This document shows positions 46,801 through 61,500 of a DNA stretch of 64,000 nt, in pieces; positions within the stretch are counted from its first letter, which is position 1; the number at the start of each line of letters is the position of its first letter. The stretch is taken from contig OZ038468.1 in assembly GCA_964036295.1 (NCBI GenBank), positions 1,944,001-2,008,000 of the forward strand. Direction: 5' to 3'. This DNA is from Plumapathes pennacea. Lineage: Eukaryota; Cnidaria; Anthozoa; Antipatharia; Myriopathidae. The notes below the pieces were generated by a model that worked only from the letters and a program-made list of their open reading frames with translations, had not been told where the DNA came from and ran no database searches. A program made the position numbers and the translations under genes.

Positions 46801-47900
46801 TCCAAGGAAGGTTTCCTGAAAGTTTCAAGAGTTTTTAATTTTTGGCCAAAATCGGCAAAAAACCCTGTGCTATAGCCTTAGTATTTTGTCAAAATTCCAA
46901 CATTTTTCGACCATCTCAGAATCGCATGAAACTTACAGGAAACATTGCTGGGACTATGCCGACAAAGTTTGCATAGTTTTTGTAAACTTTTAGCCCGCGC
47001 GTCGCGAAAAATTAGATCAAATTAGAGCAAATGACACACTAATTAATTCATCACACCTTTAGAGGAAAGGAGCCAAGTTAAATTTGCTATATCTCGCCAA
47101 CGGATGAAGATAGATAAGGCAAATGTATTGCTAAAGGTCTTCTTATAGTCCAAGGAAGGTTTCCTGAAAGTTTCAAGAGTTTTCACTTTTTGGCCAAAAT
47201 CGGCAAAAAACCCTGTGCTATAGCCTTAGTATTTTGTCAAAATTCCAACATTTTCCGACCATCTCAGAATCGCATGAAACTTACAGAAACATTTCCGGGA
47301 CTATGCTGACAAAGTTTGCATAGTTTTTGTAAACTTTTAGCCCGCGCCTCGTGAGAAATTACAGCAAATTAGAGCAAATGACGCACTAATTAATTCATCA
47401 CACCTTTCGAGGAAAGGAGCCAATTTAATCTGTCATATCTCACCAACGGTTAAAGATAGATAAGGCAGATGTATTGCTAAAAGTCTTCTTATAGTCCAAG
47501 GAAGGTTTCCTGAAAGTTTCAAGAGTTTTCACTTTTTGGCCAAAATCGGCAAAAAACCCTGTGCTATAGCCTTAGTATTTTGTCAAAATTCCAACATTTT
47601 TCGACCATCTCAGAATCGCATGAAACTTTCAGGAAACATTGCCGGGACTATGCCGACAAAGTTTGCATAGTTTTTGTAAACTTTTAGCCCGCGCCTCGTG
47701 AGAAATTACAGCAAATTAGAGCAAATGACGCACTAATTAAATCATCACACCTTTCGAGGAAAGGAACCAGTTTAATCTGCTATATCTCGCCAACGGCTGG
47801 AGATAGATAAGGCAAATGTATTGCTAAAGGTCTTCTTATAGTCCAAGGAAGGTTTCCTGAAAGTTTCAAGAGTTTTCACTTTTTGGCCAAAATCGGCATA
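37810..47900 (+). repeat. Satellite, diverged units without one clear higher-order period
   Basis: Units differ from one another much more than in 25.3-37.8 kb, with many private substitutions and small indels. New variants appear: GATTTAGC, GGCTGGAGATAG, GCTGAAGATAGATATAGC with GTGTTGC, and from about 44.9 kb CGCGTCGCGAG in place of CGCCTCGTGAG. Confidence 0.7.
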
Positions 47901-50900
47901 AAACCCTGTGCTATAGCCTCAGTATTTTGTCAAAATTCCAACATTTTTCGACCATCTCAGAATCGCATGAAACTATCAGGAAACATTGCCGGGACCATGC
48001 CGACAAAGTTTGCATAGTTTTTGTAAAGTTTTAGCCCGCGCCTCGTGAGGAATTAGAGCAAATTAGAACAAATGACGCACTAATTAATTCATCACACCTT
48101 TCGAGGAAAGGAGTCAGTTTAATCTGCTATATCTCGCCAACGGATGAAGATAGATAAGGCAAACGTAATGCTAAAAGTCTTCTTATAGTCCAAGGAAGGT
48201 TTCCTGAAAGTTTCAAGAGTTTTCACTTTTTGGCCAAAATCGGCAAAAAACCCTGTGCTATAGCCTTAGTATTTTGTCAAAATTCCAACATTTTTCGACC
48301 ATCTCAGAATCGCATGAAACTTTCAGGAAACATTGCTGGGACTATGCCGACAAAGTTTGCATAGTTTTTGTAAACTTTTAGCCCGCGCGTCGCGAGAAAT
48401 TACAGCAAATTAGAGCAAATGACGCACTAATTAATTCATCACACCTTTAGAGGAAAGGAGCCAAGTTAATTTTACTATATCTCGCCAACGGATGAAGATA
48501 GATAAGGCAAATGTATTGCTAAAGGTCTTCTTATAGTCCAAGGAAGGTTTCCTGAATGTTTCAAGAGTTTTCACTTTTTGGCCAAAATCGGCAAAAAACC
48601 CTGTGCTATAGCCTTAGTATTTTGTCAAAATTCCAACATTTTTCGACCATCTCAGAATCGCATGAAACTTACAGGAAACATTGCTGGGACTATGCCGACA
48701 AAGTTTGCATAGTTTTTGTAAACTTTTAGCCCGCGCGTCGCGAGAAATTAGATCAAATTAGAGCAAATGACACACTAATTAATTCATCACACCTTTAGAG
48801 GAAAGGAGCCAAGTTAAATCTGCTATATCTCGCCAACGGATGAAGATAGATAAGGCAAATGTATTGCTAAAGGTCTTCTTATAGTCCAAGGAAGGTTTCC
48901 TGAAAGTTTCAAGAGTTTTCACTTTTTGGCCAAAATCGGCATAAAACCCTGTGCTATAGCCTCAGTATTTTGTCAAAATTCCAACATTTTTCGACCATCT
49001 CAGAATCGCATGAAACTATCAGGAAACATTGCCGGGACCATGCCGACAAAGTTTGCATAGTTTTTGTAAAGTTTTAGCCCGCGCCTCGTGAGGAATTAGA
49101 GCAAATTAGAACAAATGACGCACTAATTAATTCATCACACCTTTCGAGGAAAGGAGTCAGTTTAATCTGCTATATCTCGCCAACGGATGAAGATAGATAA
49201 GGCAAACGTAATGCTAAAAGTCTTCTTATAGTCCAAGGAAGGTTTCCTGAAAGTTTCAAGAGTTTTCACTTTTTGGCCAAAATCGGCAAAAAACCCTGTG
49301 CTATAGCCTTAGTATTTTGTCAAAATTCCAACATTTTTCGACCATCTCAGAATCGCATGAAACTTTCAGGAAACATTGCTGGGACTATGCCGACAAAGTT
49401 TGCATAGTTTTTGTAAACTTTTAGCCCGCGCGTCGCGAGAAATTACAGCAAATTAGAGCAAATGACGCACTAATTAATTCATCACACCTTTAGAGGAAAG
49501 GAGCCAAGTTAATTTTACTATATCTCGCCAACGGATGAAGATAGATATAGCAAATGTATTGCTAAAGGTCTTCTTATAGTCCAAGGAAGGTTTCCTGAAT
49601 GTTTCAAGAGTTTTCACTTTTTGGCCAAAATCGGCAAAAAACCCTGTGCTATAGCCTTAGTATTTTGTCAAAATTCCAACATTTTTCGACCATCTCAGAA
49701 TCGCATGAAACTTACAGGAAACATTGCTGGGACTATGCCGACAAAGTTTGCATAGTTTTTGTAAACTTTTAGCCCGCGCGTCGCGAGAAATTAGATCAAA
49801 TTAGAGCAAATGACACACTAATTAATTCATCACACCTTTAGAGGAAAGGAGCCAAGTTAAATCTGCTATATCTCGCCAACGGATGAAGATAGATAAGGCA
49901 AATGTATTGCTAAAGGTCTTCTTATAGTCCAAGGAAGGTTTCCTGAAAGTTTCAAGAGTTTTCACTTTTTGGCCAAAATCGGCATAAAACCCTGTGCTAT
50001 AGCCTTAGTATTTTGTCAAAATTCCAACATTTTCCGACCATCTCAGAATCGCATGAAACTTACAGAAACATTTCCGGGACTATGCTGACAATGTTTGCAT
50101 AGTTTTTGTAAACTTTTAGCCCGCGCCTCGTGAGAAATTACAGCAAATTAGAGCAAATGACGCACTAATTAATTCATCACACCTTTCGAGGAAAGGAGCC
50201 AGTTTAATCTGTCATATCTCACCAACGGTTAAAGATAGATAAGGCAGATGTATTGCTAAAAGTCTTCTTATAGTCCAAGGAAGGTTTCCTGAAAGTTTCA
50301 AGAGTTTTCACTTTTTGGCCAAAATCGGCAAAAAACCCTGTGCTATAGCCTTAGTATTTTGTCAAAATTCCAACATTTTTCGACCATCTCAGAATCGCAT
50401 GAAACTTTCAGGAAACATTGCCGGGACTATGCCGACAAAGTTTGCATAGTTTTTGTAAACTTTTAGCCCGCGCCTCGTGAGAAATTACAGCAAATTAGAG
50501 CAAATGACGCACTAATTAAATCATCACACCTTTCGAGGAAAGGAACCAGTTTAATCTGCTATATCTCGCCAACGGCTGGAGATAGATAAGGCAAATGTAT
50601 TGCTAAAGGTCTTCTTATAGTCCAAGGAAGGTTTCCTGAAAGTTTCAAGAGTTTTCACTTTTTGGCCAAAATCGGCATAAAACCCTGTGCTATAGCCTCA
50701 GTATTTTGTCAAAATTCCAACATTTTTCGACCATCTCAGAATCGCATGAAACTATCAGGAAACATTGCCGGGACCATGCCGACAAAGTTTGCATAGTTTT
50801 TGTAAACTTTTAGCCCGCGCCTCGTGAGGAATTAGAGCAAATTAGAACAAATGACGCACTAATTAATTCATCACACCTTTCGAGGAAAGGAGTCAGTTTA

Positions 50901-51730
50901 ATCTGCTATATCTCGCCAACGGATGAAGATAGATAAGGCAAACGTAATGCTAAAAGTCTTCTTATAGTCCAAGGAAGGTTTCCTGAAAGTTTCAAGAGTT
51001 TTCACTTTTTGGCCAAAATCGGCAAAAAACCCTGTGCTATAGCCTTAGTATTTTGTCAAAATTCCAACATTTTTCGACCATCTCAGAATCGCATGAAACT
51101 TTCAGGAAACATTGCTGGGACTATGCCGACAAAGTTTGCATAGTTTTTGTAAACTTTTAGCCCGCGCGTCGCGAGAAATTACAGCAAATTAGAGCAAATG
51201 ACGCACTAATTAATTCATCACACCTTTAGAGGAAAGGAGCCAAGTTAATTTTACTATATCTCGCCAACGGATGAAGATAGATAAGGCAAATGTATTGCTA
51301 AAGGTCTTCTTATAGTCCAAGGAAGGTTTCCTGAATGTTTCAAGAGTTTTCACTTTTTGGCCAAAATCGGCAAAAAACCCTGTGCTATAGCCTTAGTATT
51401 TTGTCAAAATTCCAACATTTTTCGACCATCTCAGAATCGCATGAAACTTACAGGAAACATTGCTGGGACTATGCCGACAAAGTTTGCATAGTTTTTGTAA
51501 ACTTTTAGCCCGCGCGTCGCGAGAAATTAGATCAAATTAGAGCAAATGACAGACTAATTAATTCATCACACCTTTAGAGGAAAGGAGCCAAGTTAAATCT
51601 GCTATATGTCGCCAACGGATGAAGATAGATAAGGCAAATGTATTGCTAAAAGTCTTCTTATAGTCCAAGGAAGGTTTCCTGAAAGTTTCAAGAGTTTTTA
51701 CTTTTTGGCGAAAATCGGCAAAAAACCCTG
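47901..51730 (+). repeat. Satellite 3-unit block present three times
   Basis: The rare variant GCCTCAGTATTTTG, together with the preceding GGCATAAAACCC, occurs near 47918, 48961 and 50697. Each is followed in order by units with GTTAATTTTACTATATC and CCTGAATGTTTC. The offsets are about 1043 bp (3 units) and 1736 bp (5 units). A second shared marker, TTACAGAAACATTTCCGGG, is at 47281 and 50060. Confidence 0.7.
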
Positions 51731-52689
51731 TGCTATAGCCTTAGTATTTTGTCAAAATTCCAACATTTTTCGACCATCTCACAATCGCATGAAACTTTCA
51801 GGAAACATTGCTGGGACTATGCCGACAAAGTTTGCATAGTTTTTGTAAACTTTTAGCCCGCGCCTCGTGAGAAATTACAGCAAATTAGAGCAAATGACGC
51901 ACCAATTAATTCATCACACCTTTCGAGGAAAGGAGCCAGTTTAATCTGTCATATCTCGCAAACGGCTGAAGATAGAGGAGGCAAATGTGTTGCTAAAAGT
52001 CTTCTTATAGTCCAAGGAAGGTTTCCTGAAAGTTTCAAGAGTTTTCACTTTTTGGCCAAAATCGGCAAAAAACCCTGTGCTATAGCCTTAGTATTTTGTC
52101 AAAATTCCAACATTTTTCGACCATCTCAGAATCGCATGAAACTTTCAGGAAACATTGCTGGGACTATACCGACAAAGTTTGCATAGTTTTTGTAAACTTT
52201 TAGCCCGCGAGTCGTGAGAAATTATAGCAAATTAGAGCAAATGACGCACTAATTAATTCATCACACCTTTCGAGGAAAGGAGCCAGTTTAATCTGCTATA
52301 TCTTGCCAACGGATGAAGATAGATATAGCAAATGTATTGCTAAAGGTCTTCTTATAGTCCAAGGAAGGTTTCCTGAAAGTTTCAAGAGTTTTCACTTTTT
52401 GGCCAAAATCGGCAAAAAACCCTGTGCTATAGCCTTAGTATTTTGTCAAAATTCCAACATTTTTCGACCATCTCAGAATCGCATGAAACTTTCAGGAAAC
52501 ATTGCTGGGACTATGTCGACAAAGTTTGCATAGTTTTTGTAAACTTTTAGCCCGCGCGTCGCGAGAAATTACAGCAAATTAGAGCAAACGACGCACTAAT
52601 TAATTCATCACACCTTTCGAGGAAAGGAGCCAAGTTTAATCTGCTATATCTCGCCAACGGGTGAAGATAGATAAGGCAAATGTATTGCT

Positions 52690-55600
52690 AAAAGCCTTCT
52701 TATAGTCCAAAGAAGGTTTCCTGAAAGTTTCAAGAGTTTTCACTTTTTGGCCAAAATCGCCAAAAAACCCTGTGCTATAGCCTTAGTATTTTGTCAAAAT
52801 TCCAACATTTTTCGACCATCTCAGAATCGCATGAAACTTTCAGGAAACATTGCTGGGACTATGCCGACAAAGTTTGCATAGTTTTTGTAAACTTTTAGCC
52901 CGCGCCTCGTGAGAAATTAGAGCAAATTAGAGCAAATGACACACTAATTAATTCATCACACCTTTCGAGGAAAGGAGCCAAGTTAAATCTGCTATATGTC
53001 GCCAACGGATGAAGATAGATAAGGCAAATGTATTGCTAAAAGTCTTATTATAATCCAAGGAAGGTTTCCTGAAAGTTTCAAGAGTTTTCACTTTTTGGCC
53101 AAAATCGGCAAAAAACCCTGTGCTATAGCCTTAGTATTTTGTTAAAATTCCAACATTTTTCGACCATCTCACAATCGCATGAAACTTTCAGGAAACATTT
53201 CTGGGACTATGCCGACAAAGTTTGCATAGTTTTTGTAAACTTTTAGCCCGCGCGTCGCGAGAAATTACAGCAAATTCGAGCAAATGACGCACTAATTAAT
53301 TCATCACACCTTTCGAGGAAAGGAGCCAAGTTTAATCTGCTATATCTCGCCAACGGATGAAGATAGATAAGGCAAATGTATTGCTAAAAGCCTTCTTATA
53401 GTCCAAAGAAGATTTCCTGAAAGTTTCAAGAGTTTTCACTTTTTGGCCAAAATCGGCATAAAACCCTGTGCTATAGCCTTAGTATTTTGTCAAAATTCCA
53501 ACATTTTTCGACCATCTCAGAATCGCATGAAACTTTCAGGAAACATTGCTAGGACTATGCCGACAAAGTTTGCATAGTTTTTGTAAACTTTTAGCCCGCG
53601 CCTCGTGAGAAATTACAGCAAATTAGAGCAAATGACGCACCAATTAATTCATCACACCTTTCGAGGAAAGGAGCAAGTTTAATCTGTCATATCTCGCCAA
53701 CGGATGAAGATAGATATAGCAAATGTGTTGCTAAAAGTCTTCTTATAGTCCAAGGAAGGTTTCCTGAAAGTTTCAAGAGTTTTCACTTTTTGGCCAAAAT
53801 CGGCAAAAAACCCTGTGCTATAGCCTTAGTATTTTGTCAAAATTCCAACATTTTTCGACCATCTCAGAATCGCATGAAACTTTCAGGAAACATTGCTGGG
53901 ACTATGCCGACAAAGTTTGCATAATTTTTGTAAACTTTTAGCCCGCGCCTCGTGAGAAATTATAGCAAATTAGAGCAAATGACGCACTAATTAATTCATC
54001 ACACCTTTCGAGGAAAGGAGCCAAGTTAAATCTGCTATATCTCGCCAACGGATAAAGATAGATAAGGCAAATGTATTGCTAAAAGTCTTCTTATAGTCCA
54101 AGGAAGGTTTCCTGAAAGTTTCAAGAGTTTTCACTTTTTGGCCAAAATCGCTAAAAAACCCTGTGCTATAGCCTTAGTATTTTGTTAAAAATCCAACATT
54201 TTTCGACCATCTCACAATCGCATGAAACTATCAGGAAACACTTCTGGGACTATGCCGACAAAGTTTGCATAGTTTTTGTAAACTTTTAGCCCGCGCGTCG
54301 CGAGAAATTAGAGCAAATTAGAGCAAATGACACACTAATTAATTCATCACACCTTTCGAGGAAAGGAGCCAAGTTAAATCTGCTATATGTCGCCAACGGA
54401 TGAAGATAGATAAGGCAAATGTATTGCTAAAAATCTTATTATAGTCCAAGGAAGGTTTCCTGAAAGTTTCAAGAGTTTTCACTTTTTGGCCAAAATCGGC
54501 AAAAAACCCTGTGCTATAGCCTTAGTATTTTGTTAAAATTCCAACATTTTTCGACCATCTCACAATCGCATGAAACTTTCAGGAAACATTGCTGGGACTA
54601 TGCCGACAAAGTTTGCATAGTTTTTGTAAACTTTTAGCCCGCGCGTCGCGAGAAATTACAGCAAATTCGAGCAAATGACGCACTAATTAATTCATCACAC
54701 CTTTCGAGGAAAGGAGCCAAGTTTAATCTGCTATATCTCGCCAACGGATGAAGATAGATAAGGCAAATGTATTGCTAAAAGCCTTCTTATAGTCCAAAGA
54801 AGGTTTCCTGAAAGTTTCAAGAGTTTTCACTTTTTGGCCAAAATCGGCAAAAAACCCTGTGCTATAGCCTTAGTATTTTGTTAAAATTCCAACATTTTTC
54901 GACCATCTCAGAATCGCATGAAACTTTCAGGAAACATTGCTGGGACTATGCCGACAAAGTTTGCATAGTTTTTGTAAACTTTTAGCCCGCGCCTCGTGAG
55001 AAATTACAGCAAATTAGAGCAAATGACGCACCAATTAATTCATCACACCTTTCGAGGAAAGGAGCCAGTTTAATCTGTCATATCTCGCCAACGGCTGAAG
55101 ATAGATATAGCAAATGTGTTGCTAAAAGTCTTCTTATAGTCCAAGGAAGGTTTCCTGAAAGTTTCAAGAGTTTTCACTTTTTGGCCAAAATCGGCAAAAA
55201 ACCCTGTGCTATAGCCTTAGTATTTTGTCAAAATTCCAAAATTTTTCGACCATCTCAGAATCGCATGATACTTTCAGGAAACATTGCTGGGACTATGCCG
55301 ACAAAGTTTGCATAGTTTTTGTAAACTTTTAGCCCGCGCGTCGTGAGAAATTATAGCAAATTAGAGCAAATGACGCACTAATTAATTCATCACACCTTTC
55401 GAGGAAAGGAGCCAAGTTAAATCTGCTATATCTCGCCAACGGATAAAGATAGATAAGGCAAATGTATTGCTAAAAGTCTTCTTATAGTCCAAGGAAGGTT
55501 TCCTGAAAGTTTCAAGAGTTTTCACTTTTTGGCCAAAATCGCCAAAAAACCCTGTGCTATAGCCTTAGTATTTTGTTAAAAATCCAACATTTTTCGACCA

Positions 55601-58500
55601 TCTCACAATCGCATGAAACTTTCAGGAAACATTGCTGGGACTATGCCGACAAAGTTTGCATAGTTTTTGTAAACTTTTAGCCCGCGCGTCGCAAGAAATT
55701 ACAGCAAATTAGAGCAAATGACACACTAATTAATTCATCACACCTTTCGAGGAAAGGAGCCAGGTTTAATCTGCTATATCTCGCCAACGGATGAAGATAG
55801 ATAAGGCAAATGTATTGCTAAAAGTCTTATTATAGTCCAAGGAAGGTTTCTTGAAAGTTTCAAGAGTTTTCACTTTTTGGCCAAAATCGGCAAAAAACCC
55901 TGTGCTATAGCCTTAGTATTTTGTCAAAATTCCAACATTTTTCGACCATCTCAGAATCGCATGAAACTTTCAGGAAACATTGCTGGGACTATGCCGACAA
56001 AGTTTGCATAGTTTTTGTAAACTTTTAGCCCGCGCGTCGCGAGAAATTACAGCAAATTCGAGCAAATGACGCACTAATTAATTCATCACACCTTTCGAGG
56101 AAAGGAGCCAAGTTTAATCTGCTATATCTCGCCAACGGATGAAGATAGATAAGGCAAATGTATTGCTAAAAGCCTTCTTATAGTCCAAAGAAGGTTTCCT
56201 GAAAGTTTCAAGAGTTTTCACTTTTTGGCCAAAATCGGCAAAAAACCCTGTGCTATAACCTTAGTATTTTGTCAAAATTCCAACATTTTTCGACCATCTC
56301 AGAATCGCATGAAACTTTCAGGAAACATTGCTGGGACTATGCCGACAAAGTTTGCATAGTTTTTGTAAACTTTTAGCCCGCGCCTCGTGAGAAATTACAG
56401 CAAATTAGAGCAAATGACGCACCAATTAATTCATCACACCTTTCGAGGAAAGGAGCCAGTTTAATCTGTCATATCTCGCCAACGGATGAAGATAGATATA
56501 GCAAATGTGTTGCTAAAAGTCTTCTTATAGTCCAAGGAAGGTTTCCTGAAAGTTTCAAGAGTTTTCACTTTTTGGCCAAAATCGGCAAAAAACCCTGTGC
56601 TATAGCCTTAGTATTTTGTCAAAATTCCAACATTTTTCGACCATCTCAGAATCGCATGAAACTTTCAGGAAACATTGCTGGGACTATGCCGACAAAGTTT
56701 GCATAGTTTTTGTAAACTTTTAGCTCGCGCCTCGTGAGAAATTATAGCAAATTAGAGCAAATGACGCACTAATTAATTCATCACACCTTTCGAGGAAAGG
56801 AGCCAGTTTAATCTGCTATATCTTGCCAACGGATGAAGATAGATAAGGCAAATGTATTGCTAAAGGTCTTCTTATAGTCCAAGGAAGGTTTCCTGAATGT
56901 TTCAAGAGTTTTCACTTTTTGGCCAAAATCGGCAAAAAACCCTGTGCTATAGCCTTAGTATTTTGTCAAAATTCCAACATTTTTCGACCATCTCAGAATC
57001 GCATGAAACTTACAGGAAACATTGCTGGGACTATGCCGACAAAGTTTGCATAGTTTTTGTAAACTTTTAGCCCGCGCGTCGCGAGAAATTAGATCAAATT
57101 AGAGCAAATGACACACTAATTAATTCATCACACCTTTAGAGGAAAGGAGCCAAGTTAAATCTGCTATATCTCGCCAACGGATGAAGATAGATAAAGCAAA
57201 TGTATTGCTAAAAGTCTTCTTATAGTCCAAAGAAGGTTTCCTGAAAGTTTCAAGAGTTTTTACTTTTTGGCCAAAATCGGCAAAAAACCCTGTGCTATAG
57301 CCTTAGTATTTTGTCAAAATTCCAACATTTTTCGACCATCTCACAATCGCATGAAACTTTCAGGAAACATTGCTGGGACTATGCCGACAAAGTTTGCATA
57401 GTTTTTGTAAACTTTTAGCCCGCGCGTCGCGAGAAATTACAGCAAATTCGAGCAAATGACGCACTAATTAATTCATCACACCTTTCGAGGAAAGGAGCCA
57501 AGTTTAATCTGCTATATCTCGCCAACGGATGAAGATAGATAAGGCAAATGTATTGCTAAAAGCCTTCTTATAGTCCAAAGAAGGTTTCCTGAAAGTTTCA
57601 AGAGTTTTCACTTTTTGGCCAAAATCGGCAAAAAACCCTGTGCTATAGCCTTAGTATTTTGTCAAAATTCCAACATTTTTCGACCATCTCACAATCGCAT
57701 GAAACTTTCAGGAAACATTGCTGGGACTATGCCGACAAAGTTTGCATAGTTTTTGTAAACTTTTAGCCCGCGCCTCGTGAGAAATTACAGCAAATTAGAG
57801 CAATTGACGCACCAATTAATTCATCACACCTTTCGAGGAAAGGAGCCAGTTTAATCTGTCATATCTCGCCAACGGATGAAGATAGATATAGCAAATGTGT
57901 TGCTAAAAGTCTTCTTATAGTCCAAGGAAGGTTTCCTGAAAGTTTCAAGAGTTTTCACTTTTTGGCCAAAATCGGCAAAAAACCCTGTGCTATAGCCTTA
58001 GTATTTTGTCAAAATTCCAACATTTTTCGACCATCTCAGAATCGCATGAAACTTTCAGGAAACATTGCTGGGACTATGCCGACAAAGTTTGCATAGTTTT
58101 TGTAAACTTTTAGCCCGCGCCTCGTGAGAAATTATAGCAAATTAGAGCAAATGACGCACTAATTAATTCATCACACCTTTCGAGGAAAGGAGCCAGTTTA
58201 ATCTGCTATATCTTGCCAACGGATGAAGATAGATAAGGCAAATGTATTGCTAAAGGTCTTCTTATAGTCCAAGGAAGGTTTCCTGAATGTTTCAAGAGTT
58301 TTCACTTTTTGGCCAAAATCGGCAAAAAACCCTGTGCTATAGCCTTAGTATTTTGTCAAAATTCCAACATTTTTCGACCATCTCAGAATCGCATGAAACT
58401 TACAGGAAACATTGCTGGGACTATGCCGACAAAGTTTGCATAGTTTTTGTAAACTTTTAGCCCGCGCGTCGCGAGAAATTAGATCAAATTAGAGCAAATG
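52690..58500 (+). repeat. Satellite 4-unit higher-order repeat, ~1391-bp period
   Basis: AGCCTTCTTATAGTCCAAAG is found at 53389, 54780, 56171 and 57561, steps of 1391, 1391 and 1390. Independently, ACCAATTAATTC is at 53639, 55030, 56421 and 57811. Two markers with the same spacing show a real 4-mer repeat, distinct from the 1388-bp 4-mer in block I. Ends are approximate. Confidence 0.8.
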
Positions 58501-61500
58501 ACACACTAATTAATTCATCACACCTTTCGAGGAAAGGAGCCAAGTTAAATCTGCTATATCTCGCCAACGGATGAAGATAGATAAAGCAAATGTATTGCTA
58601 AAAGTCTTCTTATAGTCCAAAGAAGGTTTCCTGAAAGTTTCAAGAGTTTTTACTTTTTGGCCAAAATCGGCAAAAAACCCTGTGCTATAGCCTTAGTATT
58701 TTGGTTAAATTCCAACATTTTTCGACCATCTCAGAATCGCATGAAACTTTCAGGAAACATTGCTGGGACTATGCCGACAAAGTTTGCATAGTTTTTGTAA
58801 ACTTTTAGCCCGCGCCTCGTGAGAAATTACAGCAAATTAGAGCAAATGACGCACCAATTAATTCATCACACCTTTCGAGGAAAGGAGCCAGTTTAATCTG
58901 TTATATCTCGCCAACGGCTGAAGATAGATATAGCAAATGTGTTGCTAAAACTCTTCTTATAGTCCAAGGAAGGTTTTCTGAAAGTTTCAAGAGTTTTCAC
59001 TTTTTGGCCAAAATCGGCAAAAAACCCTGTGCTATAGCCTTAGTATTTTGTCAAAATTCCAACATTTTTCGACCATCTCAGAATCGCATGAAACTTTCAG
59101 GAAACATTGCTGGGACTATGCCGACAAAGTTTGCATAGTTTTTGTAAACTTTTAGCCCGCGCCTCGTGAGAAATTATAGCAAATTAAAGCAATTGACGCA
59201 CTAATTAATTCATCACACCTTTCGAGGAAAGGAGCCAGTTTAATCTGTCATATCTCGCCAACGGCTGAAGATAAATATAGCAAATGTGTTGCTAAAAGTC
59301 TTCTTATAGTCCAAGGAAGGTTTCCTGAAAGTTTCAAGAGTTTTCACTTTTTGGCCAAAATCGGCAAAAAACCCTGTGCTATAGCCTTAGTATTTTGTCA
59401 AAATTCCAACATTTTTCGACCATCTCACAATCGCATGAAACTTTCAGCAAACATTGCCGAGACCATGCCGACAAAGTGTGCATAGTTTTTGTAAACTTTT
59501 AGCCCGCGCCTCGTGAGGAATTGGAGCAAATTAGAGCAAATGACGCACTAATTAATTCATCACACCTTTCGAGGAAAGGAGCCAGTTTAATCTGCTATAT
59601 CTTGCCAACGGATGAAGATAGATAAGGCAAATGTATTGCTAAAGGTCTTCTTATAGTCCAAGGAAGGTTTCCTGAAAGTTTCAAGAGTTTTCACTTTTTG
59701 GCCAAAATCGGCAAAAAACCCTGTGCTATAGCCTTAGTATTTTGTCAAAATTCCAACATTTTTCGACCATCTCAGAATCGCATGAAACTTACAGGAAACA
59801 TTGCTGGGACTATGCCGACAAAGTTTGCATAGTTTTTGTAAACTTTTAGCCCGCGCGTCGCGAGAAATTAGATCAAATTAGAGCAAATGACACACTAATT
59901 AATTCATCACACCTTTAGAGGAAAGGAGCCAAGTTAAATCTGCTATATCTCGCCAACGGATGAAGATAAATAAGGCAAATGTATTGCTAAAAGTCTTCTT
60001 ATAGTCCAAGGAAGGTTTCCTGAAAGTTTCAAGAGTTTTTACTTTTTGGCCAAAATCGGCAAAAAACCCTGTGCTATAGCCTTAGTATTTTGGTTAAATT
60101 CCAACATTTTTCGACCATCTCAGAATCGCATGAAACTTTCAGGAAACATTGCTGGGACTATGCCGACAAAGTTTGCATAGTTTTTGTAAACTTTTAGCCC
60201 GCGCCTCGTGAGAAATTACAGCAAATTAGAGCAAATGACGCACCAATTAATTCATCACACCTTTCGAGGAAAGGAGCCAGTTTAATCTGTCATATCTCGC
60301 CAACGGCTGAAGATAGATATAGCAAATGTGTTGCTAAAAGTCTTCTTATACTCCAAGGAAGGTTTCCTGAAAGTTTCAAGAGTTTTCACTTTTTGGCCAA
60401 AATCGGCAAAAAACCCTGTGCTATAGCCTTAGTATTTTGTCAAAATTCCAACATTTTTCGACCCTCTCAGAATCGCATGAAACTTTCAGGAAACATTGCT
60501 GGGACTATGCCGACAAAGTTTGCATAGTTTTTGTAAACTTTTAGCCCGCACCTCGTGAGAAATTACAGCAAATTAGAGCAAATGACGCACCAATTAATTC
60601 ATCACACCTTTCGAGGAAAGGAGCCAGTTTAATCTGTCATATCTCGCCAACGGCTGAAGATAGATATAGCAAATGTGTTGCTAAAAGTCTTCTTATAGTC
60701 CAAGGAAGGTTTCCTGAAAGTTTCAAGAGTTTTCACTTTTTGGCCAAAATCGCCAAAAAACCCTGTGCTATAGCCTTAGTATTTTGTCAAAATTCCAACA
60801 TTTTTCGACCATCTCAGAATCGCATGAAACTTTCAGGAAACATTGCTGGGACTATGCCGACAAAGTTTGCATAGTTTTTGTAAACTTTTAGCCCGCGCCT
60901 CGTGAGAAATTATAGCAAATTAGAGCAAATGACGCACTAATTAATTCATCACACCTTTCGAGGAAAGGAGCCAGTTTAATCTGTCATATCTCGCCAACGG
61001 CTGAAGATAAATATAGCAAATGTGTTGCTAAAAGTCTTCTTATAGTCCAAGGAAGGTTTCCTGAAAGTTTCAAGAGTTTTCACTTTTTGGCCAAAATCGG
61101 CAAAAAACCCTGTGCTATAGCCTTAGTATTTTGTCAAAATTCCAACATTTTTCGACCATCTCAGAATCGCATGAAACTTTCAGGAAACATTGCTGGGACT
61201 ATGCCGACAAAGTTTGCATAGTTTTTGTAAACTTTTAGCCCGCGCCTCGTGAGAAATTACAGCAAATTAGAGCAAATGACGCACCAATTAATTCATCACA
61301 CCTTTCGAGGAAAGGAGCCAGTTTAATCTGTCATATCTCGCCAACGGCTGAAGATAGATATAGCAAATGTGTTGCTAAAAGTCTTCTTATAGTCCAAGGA
61401 AGGTTTCCTGAAAGTTTCAAGAGTTTTCACTTTTTGGCCAAAATCGCCAAAAAACCCTGTGCTATAGCCTTAGTATTTTGTCAAAATTCCAACATTTTTC

